This document shows, one piece after another, positions 1 through 9,672 of a DNA stretch of 64,000 nt. The notes below the pieces were generated by a model. It searched no databases. It was not told the origin of the DNA and saw only the letters and a program-made list of their open reading frames with translations. Source of the stretch: Miltoncostaea sp963770865 (lineage in GTDB: Bacteria; Actinomycetota; Thermoleophilia; Miltoncostaeales; Miltoncostaeaceae); NCBI GenBank assembly GCA_963770865.1, contig CAVYRD010000001.1, positions 1 through 64,000 of the forward strand, written 5' to 3'. Numbering within the stretch: the stretch's first letter is position 1; each line of letters starts with the position of its first letter. The position numbers and the translations under genes are program-made.

Positions 1-65
1 TACCAACGGGAGTGCGCGGTCCCGTGGGGGTTGTGGCCGCCGCCGGGCCGGGCAATAGTCAACCG

Positions 66-545
66 ATGCTCCAGCGCTTCCTCTACACGCCGGAGGGCAG
101 GGTCCGCCTCCCGCGGATGATCGGCGTGGTCGCCACGACCATCCTCTTCGCGCTGTTCGGCAGCTTCCTGCTCGTGATCACGCCGGTCTTCAGCGGCCAC
201 GAGGGCATCCAGACGATCTGGGTGCTCTTCTCCGTCTTCCTGCTGAAGTTCCCGCTGGTGAGCCTGCTGTGGTGGTTCATCGTGCGCAACAAGGAGTGGC
301 CGGTGCGGCCGCCCAAGTGGAGCGACCGCGAGACGAGCGAGATCCTCGCCTACATCGCCTCGGAGGCCGACCGCTCCCTGCCGCTGCCCGACGCCGAGGC
401 CCGCCTGACCTACCTGCAGGGCGAGGCGTGGAACGTGGCCGACCGCGTGGGCGGCGACCGGAAGGTGGACGCCGTCAACGTCGCCCTCCACATCGACGAG
501 CTGCTCGCGCGGCCGGGCGTCCGGCGCCGCATCCGCGAGCGGTGA
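66..545 (+). CDS. Small integral membrane protein of unknown function
   Basis: About 159 residues. Two hydrophobic helices are visible, roughly residues 18-42 and 49-74, followed by a charged soluble tail with a conserved-looking helical region (LTYLQGEAWNVADRV). I place the start at ATG 66; a GTG at 12 in the same frame would add 18 residues of unlikely composition. The stop overlaps the GTG of the next gene by 4 bp, so the two are probably co-translated. No family recognised. It may be part of a longer operon entering from the left edge. Confidence 0.6.
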   Translation: MLQRFLYTPEGRVRLPRMIGVVATTILFALFGSFLLVITPVFSGHEGIQTIWVLFSVFLLKFPLVSLLWWFIVRNKEWPVRPPKWSDRETSEILAYIASEADRSLPLPDAEARLTYLQGEAWNVADRVGGDRKVDAVNVALHIDELLARPGVRRRIRER

Positions 546-1123
546 GCGCGGGGGCCGGGCACCAGGACCTGCTCGACGAGGCGGTGGCGGCCGACGCCGA
601 CGCCTTCCAGGCCCTCTTCGCCGGGCGGATGGCCGACGCCCACGCCTCGCTGGAGGCCGCCGCCGTGCTCTACCGCGCGTCCTGGGAGGCGGCGCCGCCG
701 CGCAGCTTCGGCCGCCTGGTGGCCCTCCTGAAGTCGGCGACGCTGGCCGGCGAGCCCGAGGACGCGGCGGCCTACGTGCGCGGGCAGCTCGGCGACGGCT
801 GCGACTCCCCCACCTCCTGCTACGCCCTCGCGGTCGCGGCGCTGGTGGAGGGCGACGACGCCACGGCGGCCGCGGCGGCCGCCCGCATGGCCGCGGGCGG
901 CGAGCCCTTCGCGCGGGCCGGCGAGGCGCTCGGCGCGATCGCGGCGGGCGACCGCGACCGCTACGCCGCCGCCGTCGCCGCGATCGTGGCCGACTTCGAG
1001 GGGCGCTCGTCGCACCTCACCGGCGTCGCCGTGGCCGACACCGCGATGCTGATGGAGGCCCTCGCCGCCCCGCGCGGCATGGCCGTGCGGCCCCGCTCGG
1101 AGCTGATCCCCGAGACGGTCTGA
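542..1123 (+). CDS. Alanine-rich helical protein of unknown function
   Basis: About 193 residues, starting at GTG 542 which overlaps the stop of the upstream membrane protein (GTGA). The protein is almost wholly Ala/Arg/Asp/Glu-rich alpha helix, with repeated amphipathic helices resembling a TPR-like solenoid (FAGRMADAHASLEAAAVLYR, AAYVRGQLGDGCDSPTSCYA). No signal peptide or membrane segment is seen. No function can be assigned; coupling to the membrane protein suggests they act together. Confidence 0.6.
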   Translation: MSAGAGHQDLLDEAVAADADAFQALFAGRMADAHASLEAAAVLYRASWEAAPPRSFGRLVALLKSATLAGEPEDAAAYVRGQLGDGCDSPTSCYALAVAALVEGDDATAAAAAARMAAGGEPFARAGEALGAIAAGDRDRYAAAVAAIVADFEGRSSHLTGVAVADTAMLMEALAAPRGMAVRPRSELIPETV

Positions 1124-1167
1124 GCCCGCGCCGGCCTCAGGCCGCCGAGCACGGGGCTCGAGGATGA

Positions 1168-1250
1168 ACCGCGGACGATCCGCGGTCGACTGCCGCGAAG
1201 ATCCCGCGGGGCAAGGACGCAGGAAGGGCCGGTGCTGGTGGCACCGGCCC
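1168..1250. terminator. Two hairpins between convergent genes
   Basis: Two perfect inverted repeats lie in the 178-bp gap between convergent genes. The first is an 8-bp stem with a 3-nt loop (1168-1186). The second is a 10-bp stem, GGGCCGGTGC/GCACCGGCCC, with a 5-nt loop (1226-1250). No T-run follows, as is common in high-GC actinobacteria. The second is the better bidirectional terminator candidate. Confidence 0.55.
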
Positions 1251-1301
1251 GACCGAGGACGCAGCATCCGCGATGATCTGCAGCGAGCAGACGTCCGCGG
1301 A

Positions 1302-1493
1302 TCAGGCGACCCGGTGCCGGGGGTCCAGGAAGGCCATCGTCGCCCGGCCGCGCTGGATGCCGTGGGCCGGCGAGCCGTCGGGCAGCCGCAGCGTGACCCT
1401 CCAGGCGAGGCCGCGCACGCCCTCCTGCACGAGCTCATCCACCCGCTCGACGACCGCCGTCACCCGCCCGGAGCCGAGCACCTCGAGCTCCAC
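1302..1493 (-). CDS. Small beta-rich hypothetical protein
   Basis: About 63 residues from GTG 1493. An in-frame CTG at 1520 that abuts the stop of the upstream gene is an alternative start. The sequence alternates hydrophobic and charged residues (VELEVLGSGRVTAVVERV, WRVTLRLPDGSP), as in a small beta-barrel. It is the last gene of the leftward cluster formed by the sensor kinase, the response regulator and a small membrane protein, so it may belong to the same transcript. No family recognised. Confidence 0.4.
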   Translation of the reverse strand: MELEVLGSGRVTAVVERVDELVQEGVRGLAWRVTLRLPDGSPAHGIQRGRATMAFLDPRHRVA

Positions 1494-1516
1494 CCCGTCC
1501 CCGACCCGTGGGGGGT

Positions 1517-1684
1517 TCAGTGGAAGGCCTCCCAGAGCAGCCCGACGGCCACGAGGAGGAACACGACGCCGAGTGAGCGGAACACGGTGTCGGCCAGCTT
1601 GCGCCCGAGATCGCGGGGCGGGTACTCGACGCCCAGCTCGTCGCGCAGGGTCAGGTCCTCCTCCGTGATCCTCCGCCACCTCAT
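1517..1684 (-). CDS. Small single-pass membrane protein
   Basis: 55 residues: a charged N-terminal part (MRWRRITEEDLTLRDELG) and one C-terminal transmembrane helix (VFRSLGVVFLLVAVGLLW). The ATG overlaps the stop of the response regulator gene by 4 bp, which makes translational coupling likely. It is a candidate accessory protein of the two-component system, for example a modulator of the membrane-embedded kinase; that role is inferred from position only. Confidence 0.55.
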   Translation of the reverse strand: MRWRRITEEDLTLRDELGVEYPPRDLGRKLADTVFRSLGVVFLLVAVGLLWEAFH

Positions 1685-2346
1685 GATGCCCCCGGTCGCA
1701 CGAAGCCCGACTCGTAGGCCAGCACGACCGCCTGGATGCGGTCGCGCACGCCGAGCTTGGAGAGTATCCGGGCGACGTGGGTCTTGACGGTGGCGTCCGA
1801 CACGACCAGCTCCTCGGCGATCTCGGCGTTGGAGAGGCCGCGGGCGATGAGCCGCAGCACGTCGGTCTCGCGGTCGGTGAGCTCGGCCAGGACGCCCGCG
1901 GGCGCGGCCCCCGGCGGCGGGCGGCGCACGAAGTCCTCGATCAGGCGGCGCGTGAGGGCCGGGGCCAGCAGGGCGTCGCCGCCGGCGATGACGCGCACGG
2001 CCTCGACCAGCTCCTCGCGGCGTACGTCCTTCAGCAGGAAGCCGCTCGCGCCCGCCTTCATCGCGGCGTAGAGATACTCGTCCTGGTCGAAGGTGGTGAG
2101 CATGAGGATGCGCGGGCACGGCGCGGCGTCGGCCATCAGGCGCCGGGTCGCCTCGATGCCGTCAACCTCGGGCATGCGGATGTCCATCAGGACCACGTCC
2201 GGCGCGAGCGCGCGCGTCATCTCGATCGCCTCGCGCCCGTCGGCGGCGCCGCCCACCACCTCGATGTCGGGCTGGGCGTCGAGGATCATCCCGAAGCCGT
2301 CGCGCACCAGCGCCTGGTCGTCGGCGATCAGGACGCGGATGCTCAC
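1681..2346 (-). CDS. NarL/LuxR-family response regulator
   Basis: 221 residues. An N-terminal receiver domain shows the acidic pair DD at 9-10, the phospho-acceptor Asp55 in VVLMDIRMPE, and the conserved Lys in GFLLKD. A C-terminal LuxR-type helix-turn-helix spans about 157-205 (LTDRETDVLRLIARGLSNAE). It overlaps the kinase gene by 4 bp and is its cognate regulator. Likely targets are the paired operators upstream of the ABC exporter at 3713 and the MMPL exporter at 7349, whose GTCATCC-N4-GGATGAC dyads suit a dimeric LuxR-type protein (inference). Confidence 0.92.
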   Translation of the reverse strand: MSIRVLIADDQALVRDGFGMILDAQPDIEVVGGAADGREAIEMTRALAPDVVLMDIRMPEVDGIEATRRLMADAAPCPRILMLTTFDQDEYLYAAMKAGASGFLLKDVRREELVEAVRVIAGGDALLAPALTRRLIEDFVRRPPPGAAPAGVLAELTDRETDVLRLIARGLSNAEIAEELVVSDATVKTHVARILSKLGVRDRIQAVVLAYESGFVRPGAS

Positions 2347-3497
2347 GCGGGCGCACCGCCGGTGGGCAGCCGCGCCCGCAGGGCGAAGCCCCCGCCCGGG
2401 CGGGGCCCGGCGTCGAGCTCGCCGCCGTAGAGGGCCACGCGCTCGCGCATGCCCACCAGGCCGTGGCCGCCCCCGTTGGCCCGCTCGTCGCGGCCACGGC
2501 CGTCGTCGGTCACCTGGAGCTCGACGTCGCGGTCGCCGTAGCGGACCAGCACCTCGGCCCGGGCCGGGCCCGCGTGCTTGAGGGCGTTGGTCAGCCCCTC
2601 CTGGACGATGCGGTAGGCGGAGAGGTCCACGCCGGAGGGCAGCGGGCGCGCGTCGCCCTCCACGCGCAGCTCCACCGGCAGGCCGGCGGCCCGGACGTGG
2701 TCGACCAGCTCGTCGAGGCCGGCGAGGCCCGGCTGGGGGGCGAGCGGGGCGTCGGTGTCCCCCGCCTCGCGCAGGGCGCCGAGCATGCGGCGCAGCTCGG
2801 TCAGCGCCGAGCGGCCGGTGTCCTGCACCGCGGCCAGCGGCCGGCGCGCGCGCTCGGGGTCGACGTCCAGCATCGCCTCGGCGGCCTCGGCCTGGACGAC
2901 CATCACGCTCAGGCTGTGGGCCACGACGTCGTGCATCTCGCGGGCGATGCGGGTGCGCTCCTCGGCGACGGCCGCGCGCGCCTCGGCCTCGCGCTCGCGC
3001 TCGAGGCGGGCGGCGCGCGCCTCGAGCTCAGCCGTGCGCCGCAGGCGCTCGTGCAGCACCACGCCGGCCACCCATGCCACTGCTACCACTCCGCTGACGG
3101 AGAGGTAGTCCGAGACGGAGCCCTGCGGGTCGTTGGCCACCACGACGGCCACGGCGATCAGGGCGAGCGCGGCGCCCGCGAGGCCCTTGGGCGTGATGCC
3201 GTTCATCCCGAGCAGGCCGACGGCCAGGAGGACCGCGATGAACGAGGTCCCCGAGTTGGTGATGCCGTCCGAGACCGCCCCCTCCACGGCCATGACCACG
3301 ATCACGGTCGCCGGCGCCCCGAACGGGAACTGGCGCCGCGCCAGCAGCGGCAGGGTCCACCCGGCGGCGGCGATCGCGAGCCCGATCGGATTGCTCTCGA
3401 GGTCGGAATTGAGCTGCGTCTCGATCACCCCGACCACGAACAGGCCGACGACGATCACGTCGATCAGCCAGGTGTCGAGGAGGCGGCGCAGGTTCAT
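2343..3497 (-). CDS. Membrane sensor histidine kinase, HisKA_3 (DesK/NarX-type)
   Basis: 384 residues. The N-terminal third holds several transmembrane helices (VIVVGLFVVGVIET, VAVAWVAGVVL). It is followed by a coiled coil (LEARAARLEREREAE), a HisKA_3 dimerisation/phospho-acceptor motif REMHDVVAHSLSVM with the phosphorylated His about residue 189, and a HATPase_c domain (IVQEGLTNALKHAG N-box; DDGRG; GHGLVGMRERV). It autophosphorylates and passes phosphate to the regulator encoded downstream with a 4-bp overlap. The start is set at ATG 3497 because TACGGT lies 6 nt upstream on the same strand (leaderless). Confidence 0.9.
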   Translation of the reverse strand: MNLRRLLDTWLIDVIVVGLFVVGVIETQLNSDLESNPIGLAIAAAGWTLPLLARRQFPFGAPATVIVVMAVEGAVSDGITNSGTSFIAVLLAVGLLGMNGITPKGLAGAALALIAVAVVVANDPQGSVSDYLSVSGVVAVAWVAGVVLHERLRRTAELEARAARLEREREAEARAAVAEERTRIAREMHDVVAHSLSVMVVQAEAAEAMLDVDPERARRPLAAVQDTGRSALTELRRMLGALREAGDTDAPLAPQPGLAGLDELVDHVRAAGLPVELRVEGDARPLPSGVDLSAYRIVQEGLTNALKHAGPARAEVLVRYGDRDVELQVTDDGRGRDERANGGGHGLVGMRERVALYGGELDAGPRPGGGFALRARLPTGGAPA

Positions 3498-3552
3498 GGG
3501 GCGACCGTACCGCGCAGCGGGCCCCGCGGCGTCGGCCGCACGGGCGGTCCGG

Positions 3553-3675
3553 GTCATCCTCGCGGATGACGCCGGCCGTGCCCGCGGATGACGCGCGGGC
3601 CGCGAGGACCATCCCCGGCGGGGACCCAGGATCGGGAGCGCGGGCGATGGCGGGAGCGGAGGCCGGTCATAGCGT
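3553..3675 (+). promoter_or_regulatory. Operator plus promoter block, copy 1 (ABC exporter)
   Basis: A perfect dyad GTCATCC-TCGC-GGATGAC is at 3553-3570, with an extra half-site CGCGGATGAC near 3584. Downstream, GATGGC (3646-3651) and TAGCGT (3670-3675) are separated by 18 bp and look like -35/-10 elements. The same elements recur with identical spacing upstream of the MMPL gene (7188-7310). A Shine-Dalgarno GAGGAG precedes ATG 3713. Probably bound by the adjacent NarL-type regulator. Confidence 0.6.
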
Positions 3676-3712
3676 CGGCCCATCGCTTCCCCCCCATCGA
3701 GGAGACCCCCGA

Positions 3713-4491
<779 letters not shown>

Positions 4492-4495
<4 letters not shown>

Positions 4496-7047
4496 CCTGG
4501 GTCGCCCTCAAGAGCCTGATGGAGCGCCGAACCCGCGCGGCGCTCACCGCCCTGGCCGTCGTGCTGGGCGTGGCCATGATCGCGGGCAGCCTCATCCTCA
4601 CGGACACCATCGATCGAGCCTTCACCAACATCTTCAGCAGCTCGTACACCAACACCGACCTCGTCGTCCGGGGCACGCCCGTCGTCGAGGAGTCCTACGC
4701 CGGCGCCCCGACGGTGCCCGCGTCGCTGCTGTCGCAGATCCGGGCGCTGCCCGACGTCGAGGCGGCGGCCGGCAGCCTCGTGGACCTCTCCGGGTCGGGC
4801 GACAACATCGCCAAGCTCGTCGACCGCGACGGCAAGGTCATCACGGCGAACATGCCGACCTTCGGCTTCGGCATCGACACGAGCCAGCCGCGCTTCAACC
4901 CGCTGAAGCTCGCCGACGGCACGTGGGCGCACGGATCGCGCCAGGTGGTCATCGACTCGAACACCGCGGCCGACCACGGCTACGCGGTGGGCGACGAGAT
5001 CGGCGTCCTCGCCGAGGGCCCGGTGCGCACGTTCCGCATCACCGGCCTCGCGACCTTCGGCAACGTGGACTCACTGGGCGGCGCGACGATCGCCGTCTTC
5101 GACATCCCGACGGCGCGCTCGGTGCTCGGCACGACCGGCTTCCAGGCGATCCAGGTCGCGGCCCGGCCGGGCGTCTCGCAGGCCGACCTCGCCCGCGAGA
5201 TCGCGCCCCTGCTGCCCGGCGACACGCAGGTCTCGACCAGCGACGAGCAGGCCGCGAAGGACAAGGAGGGGATCTCCCAGGCGATCACCTTCATCCGCGC
5301 TCTGCTGCTGTCGTTCGGCGGCATCGCGCTCTTCGTCGGCGCCTTCGTCATCTTCAACACGCTGTCCATCACGGTGGCGCAGCGCTCGCGCGAGCTCGCG
5401 ACCCTGCGGACCCTCGGGGCCTCGCGCCGCCAGGTGATGCGCTCGGTGATCGCCGAGGCCGGGATCATCGGCTTCGCGGCCTCCCTCGCCGGCCTCGGCC
5501 TCGGCCTGGCGCTGGCGAAGGGGCTCACGGCGTTCTTCCGCGCCGCCGGGCTCGACATGCCCCAGGGCGACACCGTCTTCGCCACCCGCACGATCGTCGT
5601 CTCGCTGGTCGTGGGCACCGTGGTCACGCTGCTGGCGGGCATCGTGCCGGCCATCCGCGCCACCCGCGTGCCGCCCATCGCGGCCGTCCGCGACGGCGCC
5701 ACGCTGCCCGAGAGCGCCGTCTCGCGCCGCTCCCCGGTCATCGCCGCGATCGCCGTGGCCGTCGCCGGCGGGATGCTGGTCCGCGGCCTGATGGCCGACG
5801 GCCTGAGCGGCACCGACCGGCTGCTGATGCTCGGCGGCGGGACGCTCGCGCTGTTCATCGGCGTGGCCGTCGTGTCGTCGCGCCTCGTGCGGCCCATCGC
5901 CGCCGTCGTCGGCTGGCCGGTCGGCCGCCGCGGCGCCGCCGGCGCGCTGGCCCGCGAGAACGCCGTCCGCAACCCGTCCCGCACGGCCGCGACGGCGGCG
6001 GCCCTGATGATCGGCCTCGCGCTGGTCACCTTCGTCTCGGTGCTGGGCGCCGGCCTCATCGGCACCGCCCGCTCGGACGTCCGCGAGCAGATCACGGCGT
6101 CCTACGTCGTGACCGCCTCGGACGGGTACGGGCCGGTCACCACGGCCGCCGGCCGCCACCTCTCGGCCGCCCTGCCGGGCAGCGTCGTGTCGAGCGTCCG
6201 CGAGGACCGGGCGCGCGTCGCCGGCGAGGCCGTCCCGGTCAACGGGGTCGACCCGTCCACCATCGCGCAGGTCTACCGCTTCACCTGGACCGCCGGCGGC
6301 TCCTCGTCGCTGGCCGCCCTCGACGGCCACGGCGCCGTCGTGGCCCGGGGCTTCGCCGAGGACCACCACCTGGCCGTCGGCTCGCGCATCCCGATGACGA
6401 GCCCGTCCGGCGAGCACTCCTCGTTGACGGTCACGGGCGTCTACGACCCGCCGAGCCTCAGCCCGGTCCTGGCCCCGGTCGTCATCTCGCAGGACGCCTT
6501 CGACGCCGCCTTCCCGCGGCCGAAGGACCGGTACGCGTTCGTCTCGGACGCCCCGGGCGGCGTCCCGGCCATCGAGCGGGAGCTGTCGGCCTACCCCGAC
6601 ACCAAGGTCTCCGCGGCGGCCGGCTACGCGGACGTCGCGACCTCCGACCTGTCCACGATCCTCAACATGCTCTACGTCCTGCTGGGCCTGTCGGTGATCG
6701 TGAGCATCTTCGGCATGGTCAACACGCTGGTCCTCGCGGTGCACGAGCGCACCCGCGAGCTGGGGATGCTGCGCGCGGTCGGCATGACGCGCCGGCAGGT
6801 CCGGAGGATGGTGCGCGGCGAGAGCGTCATCACCGCCCTCATCGGCGCGGCCCTGGGGATCCCGCTCGGGATCGGCCTGGCCGCCCTCACGACCCGCGCC
6901 CTGTCGGAGTGGGACGTGCAGCTGACGATCCCGGCGACTCTGGTCTGGTTCGTCGCGGTCGCCATCTGGGTCGGCGTCCTGGCGGCGGTCATGCCCGCCC
7001 GCCGCGCGGCGCGCCTCGACGTCCTGAAGGCCCTCCAGTACGAGTAG
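4492..7047 (+). CDS. FtsX-family ABC permease (MacB-like, duplicated FtsX domains)
   Basis: 851 residues. One N-terminal helix (ALTALAVVLGVAMIAGSLI) leads to an extracellular MacB_PCD-like domain, then a three-helix FtsX module (about 265-400), a linker with two more helices, a second periplasmic-like domain (about 520-705) and a final FtsX module ending in the typical PARRAARLDVLKALQYE. It forms the membrane part of the exporter with the preceding ATPase. A fused double-FtsX permease is typical of actinobacterial and Gram-positive antimicrobial-peptide or lipid exporters; the substrate is unknown. Confidence 0.92.
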
Positions 7048-7060
7048 GAGCGCGACGGCC

Positions 7061-7089
7061 CTGGCCCGGCCCCCCGGGGGCCGGGCCAG
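7061..7089 (+). terminator. GC-rich hairpin after ABC permease
   Basis: The 9-bp arms CTGGCCCGG and CCGGGCCAG enclose a C-tract/G-tract that extends the stem. A second hairpin (GGCCGGCCCC..GGGGCCGGC) follows at about 7121-7140. Together they probably end the ABC transporter transcript. No T-run is present. Confidence 0.6.
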
Positions 7090-7187
7090 AGGCCATCCGC
7101 CCCTCACGGGGCGGTGCGACGGCCGGCCCCTCGGGGCCGGCGTCGTCACGTCGGCGTGCGTGACCGTGGCCCGCGTGGCGGTCCCGG

Positions 7188-7310
7188 GTCATCCGCAGGG
7201 ATGACGGGCGCCGTCCGCTGCGGGGGGGCGCGGCCGCCGCAGGATCATCCTCACGCCCGCCGCGGATACCGACGGCGGCCGATGGCGGGGCGGAGCGGCG
7301 GTCGTAGCGT
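7188..7310 (+). promoter_or_regulatory. Operator plus promoter block, copy 2 (MMPL exporter)
   Basis: Dyad GTCATCC-GCAG-GGATGAC at 7188-7205; a second ATCATCC half-site near 7244; GATGGC (7281-7286), 18 bp, TAGCGT (7305-7310). The distance from the dyad centre to the -10 is 108.5 bp, exactly as in the block upstream of the ABC exporter. Flanking bases around the -10 (TAGCGTCGGCCCA) are also shared. Confidence 0.6.
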
Positions 7311-7348
7311 CGGCCCACCACCCGATCCCCTCCAGGAGGAGAGCCCCG

Positions 7349-9577
7349 ATGACCCCCCTCAAGCACTCCCGCAACCTCGCCGCCCGGATGGGCCGCTGGA
7401 GCGCATCCCACCGGAAGTCGGCCATCCTCGGATGGCTCGCGTTCGTCGTGATCGCCTTTGCGATCGGCATCGTGGCACCGATGCAGACGATCACGCCGAC
7501 CGACGGCGCCGTCGGCGAGTCCGCCCGCGCCAACGCGATCATCGACGCCGCATTCGACCTCGACCAGACGGGGCAGAGCGAGTTCGTGCTGATCCAGTCG
7601 GACACCACGACGGTCAACGCCCCCGCCTTCCGCGCCACGGTGGACGCGACCGTCCACGAGCTCTCGACGTTCCGCCAGGTGGAGGACCTCCGCTCGCCGC
7701 TGGCCGCCGGCAACGAGGGGCAGATCTCGCCCGACCGCCACGCGGTGATCGTCTCCTACACCCCCAGCGGGACCTACGACGAGGCCACCGGCTACATCGA
7801 CACGATCGTGGCCCGCGTCGACGGCGTCCAGAAGGCGCACCCCGCCTTCTACGTCGCCTCGGCCGGCACCTCGACGAGCAAGGCGCTGGACGAGCTCTTC
7901 AACTCCCAGCTCGCCCGGGCGGGCCTGATCGCGATCCCCCTCACGATCTTCATCCTGCTGCTGGTGGTGGGCTCGCTGACCGGCGCGCTGGTCCCGGTCG
8001 TCCTCGGCCTGACGGCCGTGTTCGCCACCTTCGGCCTGGTTTCACTGCCGAGTCAGGTGATCCCGATGGACCAGTCGGTCTCCGAGGTCATCCTCCTGGT
8101 CGGCCTGGCGGTCGGCGTCGACTACGCGCTGTTCTACATGCGCCGCGAGCGCGACGAGCGCCGGGCCGGGCGCAGCGCCGGGGCCTCCCTGGCGGCGGCC
8201 GCCGCCACATCCGGCCGCGCGGTGCTGATCTCGGGCATCACGGTCATGATCGCCATGGCCGGGATGTTCTTCTCGGGCGACAAGACGTTCATGTCGTTCG
8301 CCATCGGCGCGATGCTGGTGGTGTTCGTCGCGATGCTCGGCTCGCTCACCGTGCTGCCGGCCGTCCTGTCGGCGCTCGGCGACCGCATCGAGAAGGGCCG
8401 CATCCCGTTCCTCGGGCGGCGCCGTCGTCGCGCCGGCGCCGAGGGCAGCCGCTTCTGGGGCGCCATCCTGCGCCCGGTGCTGCGGCACCCGGCGATCGCG
8501 ACGGTCGCCTCGGCGGCGGTCCTGGTGGTCCTCGCTCTGCCGGCGCTGCACCTGCACACGGCCCAGAGCGGCCTCGACGCGATGCCCAAGGGCCAGCCGG
8601 AGCTGCAGGCCTTCCACAAGCTGGAGGAGTCCTTCCCGGGCGGGGCGACCGCCGCCGTCGTGGCCGTCCGCTCCGACGACCCGGCCGCCACGCGCGCGTC
8701 GATCGGCGACATGAAGCGCGCGGCGCTCGCCAGCGGCGAGATGCTCGAGCCGATCACGGTCGAGCAGAGCCCCGACGGGTCCACCTTCCAGGTCAGCGTC
8801 CCGCTGGCCGGCAAGGGCACGGACCGCGTCTCCGAGCACGCCCTGACGACCCTGCGCAACCAGGTCCTGCCGGCCACCGTCGGCACCGTCCCGGGCGCCG
8901 AGTACGCCGTCACCGGCAACACCGCGGAGTCGCACGACTTCACCGCGATGATGAAGCGCTCGGCGCCGCTGGTGTTCGGCTTCGTCCTGCTGTTGGCGTT
9001 CGCGCTGCTGCTGGTGGCCTTCCGCTCGGTCGTGGTGGCCCTGAAGGCGATCGTCCTCAACCTGCTGTCGGTGGCGGCGGCCTACGGCCTGCTGGTCGCC
9101 GTCTTCCAGTGGGGCTGGGGCGAGGACCTGCTCGACTTCAACCGCACCGGCGGCATCGCCTCGTGGCTGCCGATGTTCCTGTTCGTGATCCTGTTCGGGC
9201 TCTCGATGGACTACCACGTGTTCATCCTGAGCCGCGTGCGCGAGGCCTACGACCGGGGCCTGTCCACCCGCGACGCGGTCGAGCACGGCATCCGCGCGAC
9301 GGCCGCGGTCGTGAGCGGCGCCGCCATCGTGATGGTGGCCGTCTTCAGCGTCTTCGCGCTCCTGCCCATCCTCGACATGAAGGAGATGGGGATCGGCCTG
9401 GCGGCCGCCATCCTGATCGACGCGACCATCGTGCGGGCCGTGCTGCTGCCCGCCTCGATGACCCTGCTGGGCGACCGCAACTGGTACCTGCCGAGCTGGC
9501 TGCGCTGGCTCCCCCGCCTCGAGCACGAGCGGGAGCCGGAGACGGTCACGCTTCCGTCGGGCAGCGTCGCGGCGTAG
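7349..9577 (+). CDS. MMPL/RND-family membrane exporter
   Basis: 742 residues. The layout is the MMPL duplicated form: one N-terminal helix, a large extracytoplasmic loop (about 55-190), five helices, a cytoplasmic linker rich in Arg, then a second half with its own loop and helices (FGLSMDYHVFILSRVRE is the family signature; LAVGVDYALFYMRRERDERR is its first-half counterpart). Such proteins export lipids or drugs using proton motive force. Start ATG 7349 follows AGGAGGA. The promoter block copies that of the ABC exporter, so both exporters are probably co-induced. The gene is monocistronic, ending at paired terminators. Confidence 0.93.
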   Translation: MTPLKHSRNLAARMGRWSASHRKSAILGWLAFVVIAFAIGIVAPMQTITPTDGAVGESARANAIIDAAFDLDQTGQSEFVLIQSDTTTVNAPAFRATVDATVHELSTFRQVEDLRSPLAAGNEGQISPDRHAVIVSYTPSGTYDEATGYIDTIVARVDGVQKAHPAFYVASAGTSTSKALDELFNSQLARAGLIAIPLTIFILLLVVGSLTGALVPVVLGLTAVFATFGLVSLPSQVIPMDQSVSEVILLVGLAVGVDYALFYMRRERDERRAGRSAGASLAAAAATSGRAVLISGITVMIAMAGMFFSGDKTFMSFAIGAMLVVFVAMLGSLTVLPAVLSALGDRIEKGRIPFLGRRRRRAGAEGSRFWGAILRPVLRHPAIATVASAAVLVVLALPALHLHTAQSGLDAMPKGQPELQAFHKLEESFPGGATAAVVAVRSDDPAATRASIGDMKRAALASGEMLEPITVEQSPDGSTFQVSVPLAGKGTDRVSEHALTTLRNQVLPATVGTVPGAEYAVTGNTAESHDFTAMMKRSAPLVFGFVLLLAFALLLVAFRSVVVALKAIVLNLLSVAAAYGLLVAVFQWGWGEDLLDFNRTGGIASWLPMFLFVILFGLSMDYHVFILSRVREAYDRGLSTRDAVEHGIRATAAVVSGAAIVMVAVFSVFALLPILDMKEMGIGLAAAILIDATIVRAVLLPASMTLLGDRNWYLPSWLRWLPRLEHEREPETVTLPSGSVAA

Positions 9578-9592
9578 CGCCGCAGACGAGGA

Positions 9593-9626
9593 GGGCCCCG
9601 TCGCCGCCGTGGCGGCGACGGGGCCC
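9593..9626. terminator. 16-bp stem bidirectional terminator
   Basis: The perfect inverted repeat GGGCCCCGTCGCCGCC/GGCGGCGACGGGGCCC has a 2-nt centre and lies between the convergent MMPL and RTX genes; TTCG follows on the + strand. Confidence 0.75.
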
Positions 9627-9636
9627 TTCGATCGTT

Positions 9637-9666
9637 CCGCCGGCCGCCCTGCTGGGCGGCCGGCGG
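9637..9666. terminator. 13-bp stem terminator for the RTX gene
   Basis: Perfect inverted repeat CCGCCGGCCGCCC - TGCT - GGGCGGCCGGCGG immediately downstream (on the minus strand) of the RTX gene stop. Paired with the previous hairpin it isolates two convergent transcripts. Confidence 0.7.
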
Positions 9667-9672
9667 ACACCC